A stretch of 43,715 bases of DNA from an uncultured Clostridia bacterium. Its GTDB lineage: Bacteria; Bacillota; Clostridia; Oscillospirales; CAG-272. The position numbers and the translations under genes were made by a program. The notes below the pieces were generated by a model that searched no databases, was not told the origin of the DNA, and saw nothing but the letters and a program-made list of their open reading frames with translations. This document shows, one piece after another, positions 1-7,208 of the stretch (position 1 is its first letter; every line of letters begins with the position of its first letter). The stretch lies in assembly GCA_946407735.1 (NCBI GenBank), contig CAMJPL010000026.1:1-43715 (forward strand), read 5' to 3'.

Positions 1-295
1 TCGTGGAAAAGATTCCAAAGGAAAACCGAGCAGGTTTTCCTTTGGTCGCCTTCTCCACCGTCTTCCCCGATGGGAAGACGGGGCGCCGCCCGCGTAGGGC
101 GCCTGCCCGGCGAGGGCGCCCCCGCCGGCAGGCGGGGGGAGTCCCATTCCAAGAATGGAATAGTAGGATATTCAGAATATAAATCTGATAAAGGAGGCCA
201 AAGTCCCATTCCAACGAATGATGAGTTGGATATTCAGAATATCAGTCTGAGATAGGAAACCATATTCTCATTCCAAGAATGGATCATCCGTCTCC
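1..295 (+). repeat. GC-capped dispersed repeat, copy 1 (window start)
   Basis: Non-coding. Two hairpins open the element: a 13-bp perfect stem at 15-27/33-45 and a stem around 59-81. A very GC-rich block follows at about 82-140, then an AT-rich tail. The tail contains direct repeats that begin CCCATTCC at 143 and 205, with a diverged third at 267, so the period is 62 bp. Each unit holds a CATTCCAA...ATGG half-palindrome and an ATATTCAGAATAT palindrome. Closely related copies lie at 4098-4375 (same orientation) and 43533-43715 (inverted). The ORFs within it have no recognisable product and are rejected. The repeat abuts the 3' end of the DUF1667 gene. Confidence 0.85.
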
Positions 296-664
296 TCAGA
301 TATCCCTGCCGGATATCAGATTGACCCCTTCTTCGACGAAGTCTCTCATTACGACGCTGCCGCTTTCCATCGGCGGTTTTACCGCCAGCGTCTTGATGAT
401 CCTCATGCCGTCCATCAGCTTCGCCTTGGGGATCGGCTTGTCGGTCTTCACCGGCAGAAGGGCGAGCGACGGGTGCAGCGCCGAGACGCCGTCGATGCGG
501 ACGGTCGACGTCAGCGTCCTGACGGGGTTCTTTACCTCGGCTATGCCGTATTTCTCACCGCGGGGGCAGGTGTTGCCGGTGACGGACAGCGTTCCGTCGG
601 CGTTTTCCGTCACATGAAGCTCGCAGCCGAACGGGCAGACGGTACAGGTGAATACATGTTCCAT
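296..664 (-). CDS. DUF1667 family small iron-sulfur protein
   Basis: This 122-residue protein opens with a cysteine cluster, C7-X2-C10-X3-C14 and then C33 in NTCPRG. The pattern is typical of DUF1667 proteins and suggests an Fe-S cluster. In clostridia the family is encoded next to a GlpA-like flavoenzyme and an NAD(P)/FAD oxidoreductase, and is thought to be the third, electron-transferring subunit of an anaerobic glycerol-3-phosphate-dehydrogenase-like complex. Here it starts 10 bp after the stop of the oxidoreductase gene, which implies translational coupling. Family assignment is confident from the motif and the context. The cluster type and the physiological acceptor are inference. The gene ends directly against a dispersed repeat, with no clear terminator between. 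Confidence 0.85.
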   Translation of the reverse strand: MEHVFTCTVCPFGCELHVTENADGTLSVTGNTCPRGEKYGIAEVKNPVRTLTSTVRIDGVSALHPSLALLPVKTDKPIPKAKLMDGMRIIKTLAVKPPMESGSVVMRDFVEEGVNLISGRDI

Positions 665-674
665 TTTCTGAGCC

Positions 675-1916
675 TCATTTCTTCTCTACGGCGACGGTGA
701 CGTCCCCTTTGACGTCGGAAGCCTTTATCGTCACGCTCTCCATCTCGCCCGGCGTCACTACGCGCTTCTTTATGCGCTTGAGCTCGGTGCCGCCGCATTT
801 CACGACCGTCTCGCAGCCGCGGACGGTGCCTGTCACGCGGAAGCTCAGCTTTATGTCGCCCGAGCCTCCGGCCGCGATCTTCTGCGGCACGACGTATCTC
901 ACGTTGTCGGCTGGAGCTGTCTTGTAGCAGACGGACGGCGCAGGCGAGCCGGAGACGTAGGCGGCGGCCGATTTTCCGGCGTTCTGCGCCTCGAGCGTCA
1001 CGTTGTCGACGAGATCGTGCACCTGCAGGGCGTTGCCGCAGGCGAAGACGCCCGGGACCGACGTCTGATTGTTCTGATCGACGACGGCGCCGCTCGTCAC
1101 GCGGTCGAGGGTGATCCCGGCGCTCTTCGCGATCTCGTTCTCCGGGATGAGACCGACAGACAGGAGCAGTGTGTCGCAGGGGACGTAATACTCGGTCGAT
1201 TTTATAGGATTGCGGTTCTCGTCCACCTCGGCGATCTTCACGCCCTCGACGCGCTTCTTCCCGACGATGTCGGTGACGGTGTGCGACAGATAGAGCGGTA
1301 TGTCGAAGTCGTTTAAGCACTGCGCGACGTTCCTCGCGAGACCGCCGCAGTAGTTCATCACCTCGGCGACGCATTCCACCTTCGCGCCCTCGAGCGTCAG
1401 GCGGCGCGCCATGATAAGTCCGATGTCGCCCGAGCCGAGTATGACGACGCGGCTGCCAGGCATACGGTTCTCGATGTTGACGAACCGCTGCGCCGATCCG
1501 GCGGTGAAGACGCCGGCGGGACGGGTCCCGGGTATGCCGATCTGTCCTCTCGTCCTCTCGCGGCAGCCGGTCGCCAGCACGACGGCCGACGCCTGCAGGC
1601 GGACGAAGCCGTCCTTCGGCGAGACGTACGAGACGATCCTGTCCGGCGTGAGGCTGAGCACCATCGCGTCGGTGACGTACGGAATGCCGCGCTCTCTGAG
1701 CTGTCTTATGAACCGCCCGGCGTACTCGGGGCCGGACAGCTCCTCGCCGAACAGATGCAGGCCGAATCCGGCGTGGATGCACTGGTTCAGTATGCCGCCG
1801 AGAGAATCGTCTCTCTCGAGCACGAGGATGTCATTCGCGGCGACGCCGGCGTCGCACGCGGCGACCGCCGCCGCCAGACCCGCCGGCCCCCCGCCTATAA
1901 TTACAAGTTTATCCAT
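675..1916 (-). CDS. NAD(P)/FAD-dependent oxidoreductase (GlpB-like partner subunit)
   Basis: A 413-residue flavoprotein of the pyridine-nucleotide-disulfide oxidoreductase fold. The N-terminal dinucleotide motif is VIIGGGPAGLAAA, and a second one (VVILGSGDIGL) lies mid-protein for NAD(P)H. LNQCIHAGFG close after the FAD motif is characteristic of the subfamily that accompanies GlpA-like proteins and DUF1667. The start is placed at MDKLVIIGGG (1916). A longer in-frame ORF begins at 1982, but the extra 22 residues are translated from the hairpin element at 1939-2003, so they are unlikely to be real. No convincing Shine-Dalgarno precedes 1916. It probably passes electrons between NAD(P)H and the GlpA-like subunit; substrate and direction cannot be read from the sequence. 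Confidence 0.88.
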   Translation of the reverse strand: MDKLVIIGGGPAGLAAAVAACDAGVAANDILVLERDDSLGGILNQCIHAGFGLHLFGEELSGPEYAGRFIRQLRERGIPYVTDAMVLSLTPDRIVSYVSPKDGFVRLQASAVVLATGCRERTRGQIGIPGTRPAGVFTAGSAQRFVNIENRMPGSRVVILGSGDIGLIMARRLTLEGAKVECVAEVMNYCGGLARNVAQCLNDFDIPLYLSHTVTDIVGKKRVEGVKIAEVDENRNPIKSTEYYVPCDTLLLSVGLIPENEIAKSAGITLDRVTSGAVVDQNNQTSVPGVFACGNALQVHDLVDNVTLEAQNAGKSAAAYVSGSPAPSVCYKTAPADNVRYVVPQKIAAGGSGDIKLSFRVTGTVRGCETVVKCGGTELKRIKKRVVTPGEMESVTIKASDVKGDVTVAVEKK

Positions 1917-1938
1917 AGAAGTAATGATCTTGATATTC

Positions 1939-2003
1939 GCAGGGGAAGGAACCCTTCTGAAGAAGGGTTCCTTCCCCTGCACCCCTTCTTCCCAAGACTT
2001 TTT
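1939..2003 (-). repeat. dispersed hairpin element, copy E (between glpA-like gene and oxidoreductase)
   Basis: A perfect inverted repeat with 20-bp arms (1939-1958 and 1961-1980) is followed, read on the minus strand as upstream sequence, by the arm AAAAAGTCTTGGGAAG (1985-2001). The element belongs to the family found after several stop codons in this window. It starts 16 bp after the GlpA-like stop codon and lies inside the operon. It could act as an attenuator or RNA-stability element between the two genes. Confidence 0.8.
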
Positions 2004-2018
2004 CTACAGAAAGTTATA

Positions 2019-3479
2019 TTATTTTGACGGCCTCATCAGGATCTCAGATCCCGGGCCCTTCTTCGTTATGTCGTACATGTCGGCGCCGAGCTCGCGGGCG
2101 AGTATCGCCGTCACCCTCGGCGAGCAGAAGCCGCCCTGGCAGCGTCCCATTCCGGCCCTTACGCGGCGCTTGACGCCGTCGAGATCCCTCGCGCCGAGCG
2201 GACGGCGTATCGCGTCGATTATCTCGCCCTCGGTGATCGTCTCGCAGCGGCAGATTATCCGCCCCCACGCCGGATCCGAGGCTATGGCAAGGCGCTTTTC
2301 CTCGTCCGACATCTCCTTGAAGCGGCGCACCGGCGGACGCTCGTCCCTGAAATCGGGATCGGGGATCAGCTCGAGCCCCATCTCGCCCAGAATACCGACG
2401 ACGTAGTCGGCGACGGCGGGAGACGACGCGAGTCCGGGCGACTCGATGCCGGCGGCGTGGAGCAGCCTTGACGGGAACTTCTTCGACCTTACGATGCAGT
2501 AGTCCTTCGAGCGGCATACCGGCGTCGGGCGCACTCCGGCGAACTGAGTTATCGCGGTGCGCAGGTTGATGTCGGGCATGATCTTTCTCGCGCCCGCGGA
2601 TATCTCGGCGATGCCCTCCGGCGTGACGGAGGTGTCGTCCGGATCGGATACCTCGTTCGCGTTCGGTCCGACGATGATGTTGCCGTGAGCCGTCGGCGAG
2701 ACGAGGATGCCCTTGCCCTTCTCCGACGGGCAGACGAACAGCGTGTGGCGGGCGATGCCGCCCATTTCCGAGTCGAGCAGCACATACTCGCCGCGGCGCG
2801 GATTGATGCGCACCGGCTTGTCCTCGCCCTCCGGCCAGATGTCGCCCTCGACGATTTTGTCGGCGCCGACTCCGGCGGCGTTCACGACGTAGCGCGCCGA
2901 GTATCCGGTCTTCCCGTCGGTGACGGTCAGGCTGCCGTCGGCGTTCTCGGAGACGCCGGAAACAGCGAAATTGAAGACGAAATCGGCGCCGTTGAGGGAG
3001 GCGACTTCCGACACGGCGGTGGCGAGGGTCCACGGGCAGACGATCCCGGCGCTCGGCGCGTAAAGCGCGGCGGTGCAGGCGCGGGAGAGGTTCGGCTCCA
3101 TCTCAAAGAGCTTTTCCCCGCGGATTATCCGCATGTCCGGCACGCCGTTCGCGACGCCGCGGTCGTAGAGCATCTTAATGTGCTCCTCGTCTTTTTCATC
3201 GAAGGCGCAGACGAACGAGCCGCAGTTTTTGTACGGCACATTCAGACGCCGGGCTATCTCCCCCACCTGCCGGGAGCCGTCGACGCCGAGCTTCCCCTTG
3301 AGCGTTCCGGGGACGGCGTCGTAACCGGCGTGGACGATGGCGGAATTCGCGCGCGTTGCTCCGGACGCGATGTCCGAGCCCTTCTCGAGCACGAGAGTTC
3401 TCAGCTTACAGCGCGCGAGCTTGTAAGCCGTCATGGCCCCGGTGATCCCGGCGCCGATGATGATAACGTCGTAGGTCAT
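2019..3479 (-). CDS. GlpA-like FAD-dependent oxidoreductase with BFD [2Fe-2S] domain
   Basis: A 486-residue protein of the DAO / glycerol-3-phosphate dehydrogenase family. The FAD-binding motif VIIIGAGITGAMTAYKLA is at the N-terminus, followed by ASGATRANSAIVHAGYD, typical of GlpA-like enzymes. The C-terminal ~90 residues form a BFD-like domain with CXC (IICRCETIT) and CX4C (GRCQGGFC), which bind a [2Fe-2S] cluster. Known relatives oxidise glycerol 3-phosphate or a similar 2-hydroxy compound anaerobically and work with an NAD(P)/FAD oxidoreductase and DUF1667, both encoded immediately downstream. No glycerol kinase or facilitator is in view, so the substrate remains open. It is first in the operon, behind a promoter at 3532-3560. 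The start at 3479 lacks an obvious ribosome binding site. Confidence 0.88.
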   Translation of the reverse strand: MTYDVIIIGAGITGAMTAYKLARCKLRTLVLEKGSDIASGATRANSAIVHAGYDAVPGTLKGKLGVDGSRQVGEIARRLNVPYKNCGSFVCAFDEKDEEHIKMLYDRGVANGVPDMRIIRGEKLFEMEPNLSRACTAALYAPSAGIVCPWTLATAVSEVASLNGADFVFNFAVSGVSENADGSLTVTDGKTGYSARYVVNAAGVGADKIVEGDIWPEGEDKPVRINPRRGEYVLLDSEMGGIARHTLFVCPSEKGKGILVSPTAHGNIIVGPNANEVSDPDDTSVTPEGIAEISAGARKIMPDINLRTAITQFAGVRPTPVCRSKDYCIVRSKKFPSRLLHAAGIESPGLASSPAVADYVVGILGEMGLELIPDPDFRDERPPVRRFKEMSDEEKRLAIASDPAWGRIICRCETITEGEIIDAIRRPLGARDLDGVKRRVRAGMGRCQGGFCSPRVTAILARELGADMYDITKKGPGSEILMRPSK

Positions 3480-3531
3480 AGGTTTTAGATCAAAAATTTC
3501 GGGTTATCCGGCTGAAACGATATGCGCGTAT

Positions 3532-3560
3532 ATTATACCACAAAAACGACGTATTTGCAA
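3532..3560 (-). promoter_or_regulatory. sigma-A promoter of the GlpA-like operon
   Basis: On the minus strand, TTGCAA (3560-3555), a 17-bp spacer and TATAAT (3537-3532) with an extended -10 TGG just before it. It lies about 50 bp upstream of the start at 3479. Confidence 0.75.
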
Positions 3561-3629
3561 GGAGAATCGGGAATTCTTTTTTTGGGGAGAGGAGGGGATA
3601 AATACCGGTCGCTTGTTAGACCCTCCACT

Positions 3630-3917
3630 GTCAGTCGGCTTTGCCGACTGACATCTCCCCCCGGAGGGGGAAGAACTTAATTTGTAGGCTTGCTCCGCAA
3701 GCCTCAATTAGTGTTCCGCTGCGCGGAACGGGCCCTCATCAGTCGGTCAGCGGAGCTGACCGACAGCTTCCCCCGGAGGGGGAAGCCTCTAAGAGGAAGA
3801 TTCGCTGCGCGAATCTTCGAGTAGTGTTTCGCTTCGCGAAACAAATAGTGGAACGAACGATCGGAAATCGCTCCAGCGAGCAACGCGATGCGCCGGGTGT
3901 ATTCTCAAAGAGAATAC
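3630..3917. repeat. cluster of eight or more short perfect palindromes
   Basis: Perfect stem-loops follow one another within 290 bp: 3630-3652, 3655-3670, 3686-3704, 3713-3729, 3742-3764, 3766-3786, 3796-3818, 3826-3842 and 3899-3917. Several have the form XXCGCTGCGCGXX or XXGGCTTTGCCXX. The segments CAGTCGGCTTTGCCGACTG and CCCCCGGAGGGGGAAG resemble widespread clostridial intergenic repeats. No credible gene overlaps. The cluster lies between the divergent glpA-like and moxR promoters. Confidence 0.8.
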
Positions 3918-4097
3918 TCACATGCCGCTCATATGACCGACACCCGTCGACCATGGCGGCAAAATCGGTATAAACGATACATGAGTGATGGAATGGAACG
4001 GAAAGTATCTCACCAAATTACGGTTTTAAGCGTCTAAAGGGATGAACGGTCTCTTTTATTCACTCTTCCAAACATCCGAGCGATACAGTGACTCCCC

Positions 4098-4375
4098 TCG
4101 TGGAAAAGATTCCAAAGGAAAACCGAGCAGGTTTTCCTTTGGTCGCCTTCTCCACCGTCTTCCTCGATAGGAAGACGGTGTGCCCCGCGCATAGCGGGCC
4201 TGCCCGGCGAGAGCGCCCCCGCGGCAGCGGGGGAACGTCCCAGTCCAACGATGGAATAGTAGGATATTAAGAATAACAGCCTGAGAATCGAAAAGTAACT
4301 GAGTCACATTCCAAGCATAAAGAAGCCTTATATTCAGAATATGTATATTCAAATTATATAAATTCATCAAATCGT
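4098..4375 (+). repeat. GC-capped dispersed repeat, copy 2
   Basis: Starts with the same sequence as position 1 of the window, including the 13-bp stem hairpin (4112-4142), the GC-rich block (about 4160-4235) and an AT-rich tail with CCCAGTCC at 4239 and CACATTCC at 4305 (66 bp apart). The tail ends about 25 bp before the moxR -10 element. Between 3918 and 4097 nothing gene-like was seen. Confidence 0.85.
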
Positions 4376-4376
4376 A

Positions 4377-4405
4377 TTGTAATTTTTCGGATTATATGCT
4401 ATAAT
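4377..4405 (+). promoter_or_regulatory. sigma-A promoter of the moxR operon
   Basis: TTGTAA (4377-4382), a 17-bp spacer, then TATAAT (4400-4405) preceded by TGC (extended -10). Transcription would begin near 4412. That leaves only about 12 nt before the ATG at 4424 but about 78 nt before the TTG at 4490, which favours the TTG start for moxR. Confidence 0.8.
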
Positions 4406-4489
4406 AACCATAATTCAGTAATAATGGATCAGTATATGCCGTCCCGGCGGGCACGCCGGATAAAACACTCACTTACGGGGGACATCATT

Positions 4490-5503
4490 TTGGACAACAA
4501 CAAGCCGCTGGAAAACAAGCAGACAACCACCGATATCGAAAAGCTCTACGACGCCTCCGACAAGCTCGTCGAAGAGATAGAGAAGGTCGTCATCGGCAAG
4601 CGCGACGTCATCGTCATGCTCATGACGGCGCTTCTGGCCTCCGGTCATGTGCTGATCGAGGACGTGCCCGGCGTCGGCAAGACCACGCTGGCCGCCGCTC
4701 TCGCGAAGGCCGCCGGTCTCTCCTACAAGCGCGCCCAGTTCACTCCCGACGTCATGGCCTCCGACATCACCGGCTTCAATATATACAATCAGAAGGAAGG
4801 CGCCTTCGAGTTCCGCGAGGGTCTCGTGATGTGCAATATCCTGCTCGCCGACGAGATCAACCGCGCCTCGCCGAAGACGCAGTCCTCCCTTCTCGAGGCG
4901 ATGGAGGAAAAGCGCGTCACCGTCGACGGCAAGACCTACGACATCCCCGATCCGTTCATCGTCATCGCCACCGAGAACCCGACCGGCTTCGTCGGCACAT
5001 ACCCGCTGCCGGAGGCCCAGCTCGACCGCTTCGCCGTCAAGCTGCGCATGGGCTACCCCTCGATGGAGGAGGAGCTTCGCATAATCGGCGACCGCCGCGA
5101 GTCGTCCCCGCTCGACGCCGTAAAGCCGGCGGCCGACCGCTCGATGATACTCGACATGCGCTCCGCCTGCGAGCAGGTCTATATCGCCCCGGCACTGTAT
5201 AAGTACATAGTCCTTCTCGTCTCCGCCACCAGACGGCATCCCAAGCTGTCGCTCGGAGCCTCGCCCCGCGCCTCCATCGTCCTGATGAAGACCGCTCAGG
5301 CGTACGCCTTCATGCACAGGCGCGACTATGTCATCCCCGAGGATATCGCCTCCATCTACCGCACCACCGTCTCCCACCGTCTCATCCTCTCTCAGGAGGC
5401 CAAGATCGCCCGCGTCGACACCAACGCCGTCCTCACCGAGATCCTCCATGAGACGGCAGTCCCCTTCGAGAGCGGCGAGAAGCAGACCTACTCGAAGGAC
5501 TGA
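4490..5503 (+). CDS. MoxR-family AAA+ ATPase
   Basis: A MoxR-type AAA+ chaperone-like ATPase of 337 residues from this start. Walker A is GVGKTTLA, Walker B is NILLADEINRASPKTQ, and sensor 1 is VIATENP. MoxR proteins are thought to remodel or mature proteins encoded alongside them, here the DUF58 and transglutaminase membrane proteins. An ATG lies 22 codons upstream at 4424, but it falls about 12 nt after the predicted transcription start and has no ribosome binding site. The TTG at 4490 has GGGGGA 8 nt before it and gives the usual family length, so it is preferred. It is first in the operon moxR / DUF58 / transglutaminase. Confidence 0.9.
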   Translation: MDNNKPLENKQTTTDIEKLYDASDKLVEEIEKVVIGKRDVIVMLMTALLASGHVLIEDVPGVGKTTLAAALAKAAGLSYKRAQFTPDVMASDITGFNIYNQKEGAFEFREGLVMCNILLADEINRASPKTQSSLLEAMEEKRVTVDGKTYDIPDPFIVIATENPTGFVGTYPLPEAQLDRFAVKLRMGYPSMEEELRIIGDRRESSPLDAVKPAADRSMILDMRSACEQVYIAPALYKYIVLLVSATRRHPKLSLGASPRASIVLMKTAQAYAFMHRRDYVIPEDIASIYRTTVSHRLILSQEAKIARVDTNAVLTEILHETAVPFESGEKQTYSKD

Positions 5504-5557
5504 TCCCCGGAAAACTTAAGAAGATATTCGGAAAATAACGATATATAACCGATAAAT

Positions 5558-7003
5558 ATGACAAAAGAAGCGACCGCTCCGGCGACCGGAGCCGACGCTC
5601 CGGAGAACTCTCCGGAAAAAAAGAAGAAAAGGACGAAAAAGGCGAAAAAGGAATACCGCGTCACGTATGAGCCGAAAAAACGCGCCCGATTCGGCGTCGG
5701 TCCCGCCTTCTTCGTCTGGCTCGCGCTGCTGTTCTTCGGCCTGATCTTCACTCAGGCGCTTCACAGCACGATGTCCGGCGTGTTTTACGTGACGGCCATG
5801 CTCATCCCGATAGGGGCGCTGATATACGTCTTTATCGCCGTGCCGCAGATGACGGCGTCCGCCGTTTCGGGACGCGGCGAGGTGGAAAAGGAGCAGCCGG
5901 TCAGCTTCACGGTCTACGTCGAGAACCCGCTGCCGCTGCCGTACCCCTTCGTCGACGTCGATCTCACCGTCCCCAGCGAGAGCGCGGTAAGAAGCGTGAA
6001 CAAGCGCGTCTCGGTGTCGCTCGCTCCCGGCGCGGGATATGAGCTGAAGACGAACGTCGTGTTCAGCTACCGCGGACAGTACAGCATCGGCGTGTCCGAT
6101 CTCTACGTCTGGGATCTGCTCCGCATGTTCCGCATAAAGGTGCATATGGACAGTCAGGCCCCGATATTCGTTGTCCCCCGCCGCATCGAGATGCCCGGAG
6201 CCGCCGACAACGGAGCCGCCGACGTCGACACCGACTCGGCGAAGACTGTGTTCGGAGCCGAGCGCAGCGAGGTCAGCGACATCCGCTCATACCGCATGGG
6301 CGACCATATGAAGAGCATCCACTGGAAGCTCTCGTCGAAGAAGCAGGAGCTCATCACAAAGGAATACACGATGAACAGCGGCAAGACCGCATATCTGTTC
6401 GTCGATATGGTCCCGAGATGGGAGGCCGCCGATCCCGATCTCTGCGAGGACGACGTAAACGAGTACGCCGCCGACACCGTCGTCGAGTGCGCCATAGCCG
6501 TCGCCATGCGCGAGCTCAACGGGCGCAACTCCTGCACCATGATCTGGTATGACGACCGCAGCGCCACCGGCACATCGGTCTATACGATGGAGAACCCGCT
6601 CGACTTCGAGAAGGTCTACCCCGTCATCGCCACCGCGCCGCTGTCCCGCAGCACGAACGACATCGCCGCCCTGACCGCCTTCACCGACGGCTCGCGCGCC
6701 GTCGCCATGCTGTTCGTCACCCCGCGCCTCGACGTGAGATCGGTCGCCGACCTTATCGCCACCTGCGCCGCGTCCGGCGTGTCGGCGATAAACGGAGCCT
6801 TCCGCGTCTGGTACTGCCCACCCGTCGAAAAGGTCAAGGATTTCGACGAGGACAACGAGCGCCGCTGCATCGAGCAGCTCGCCGCCGCCGGGATAATCGT
6901 CGAGAAGGTCACGCACGACATGCTCTCCGGCAGCGGGCTTTACGACATGGCTCAGGGAGAGCCCGCCGTAGTCAGCGAGGACGCCGAGACGCTCGTCAGG
7001 TGA
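5558..7003 (+). CDS. DUF58 domain membrane-anchored protein
   Basis: A 481-residue protein. A lysine-rich cytoplasmic N-terminus (about residues 18-48) is followed by two transmembrane segments (about 50-70 and 75-95). An extracytoplasmic-type beta region precedes the DUF58 signature DIRSYRMGDHMKSIHWKLS (about 240-260), after which comes a vWA-like fold containing LFVDM. DUF58 proteins almost always follow moxR and precede a transglutaminase-like gene, as here; their biochemical role is unresolved, with a link to cell envelope or protein processing. It starts 54 bp after moxR. No strong ribosome binding site is visible before the ATG. Confidence 0.9.
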   Translation: MTKEATAPATGADAPENSPEKKKKRTKKAKKEYRVTYEPKKRARFGVGPAFFVWLALLFFGLIFTQALHSTMSGVFYVTAMLIPIGALIYVFIAVPQMTASAVSGRGEVEKEQPVSFTVYVENPLPLPYPFVDVDLTVPSESAVRSVNKRVSVSLAPGAGYELKTNVVFSYRGQYSIGVSDLYVWDLLRMFRIKVHMDSQAPIFVVPRRIEMPGAADNGAADVDTDSAKTVFGAERSEVSDIRSYRMGDHMKSIHWKLSSKKQELITKEYTMNSGKTAYLFVDMVPRWEAADPDLCEDDVNEYAADTVVECAIAVAMRELNGRNSCTMIWYDDRSATGTSVYTMENPLDFEKVYPVIATAPLSRSTNDIAALTAFTDGSRAVAMLFVTPRLDVRSVADLIATCAASGVSAINGAFRVWYCPPVEKVKDFDEDNERRCIEQLAAAGIIVEKVTHDMLSGSGLYDMAQGEPAVVSEDAETLVR

Positions 7004-7080
7004 GACGGTAAGATTCTTACTGATCATCGTTGAGTGTTTTTCAAGTCATCTTTTGACTTATTTGACTGATTATTTTAGTA

Positions 7081-7182
7081 AAAGTCTTGGAAGGATAGGA
7101 TGGGGTATGAATAAGTCCGCAAAGCGGACTTATTCAAGGAAGAGAAAGGCAGCCTTCTCCAGAAGGTTCCCTTCCCTTCCCC
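7081..7182 (+). repeat. dispersed hairpin element, copy A
   Basis: Left arm AAAGTCTTGGAAGGATAGG at 7081, a perfect 13-bp-stem hairpin (7108-7120/7124-7136) built on GAATAAGTCCGC, then a CCTTCTCC-AGAAGG hairpin region ending CCCTTCCCTTCCCC at 7182. Copies B (28143) and C (34098) share this three-part layout. It sits between the DUF58 and transglutaminase genes and is open in one reading frame, which artificially lengthens the downstream ORF. Confidence 0.8.
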
Positions 7183-7208
7183 AAAAAAATACACAAAAAC
7201 CAAAATAC

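Noticed and set aside
3641..4370. Short ORFs of 60-110 codons within the palindrome and repeat region
   Set aside because: They are translations of palindromes and repeats, have no ribosome binding sites and resemble nothing known.
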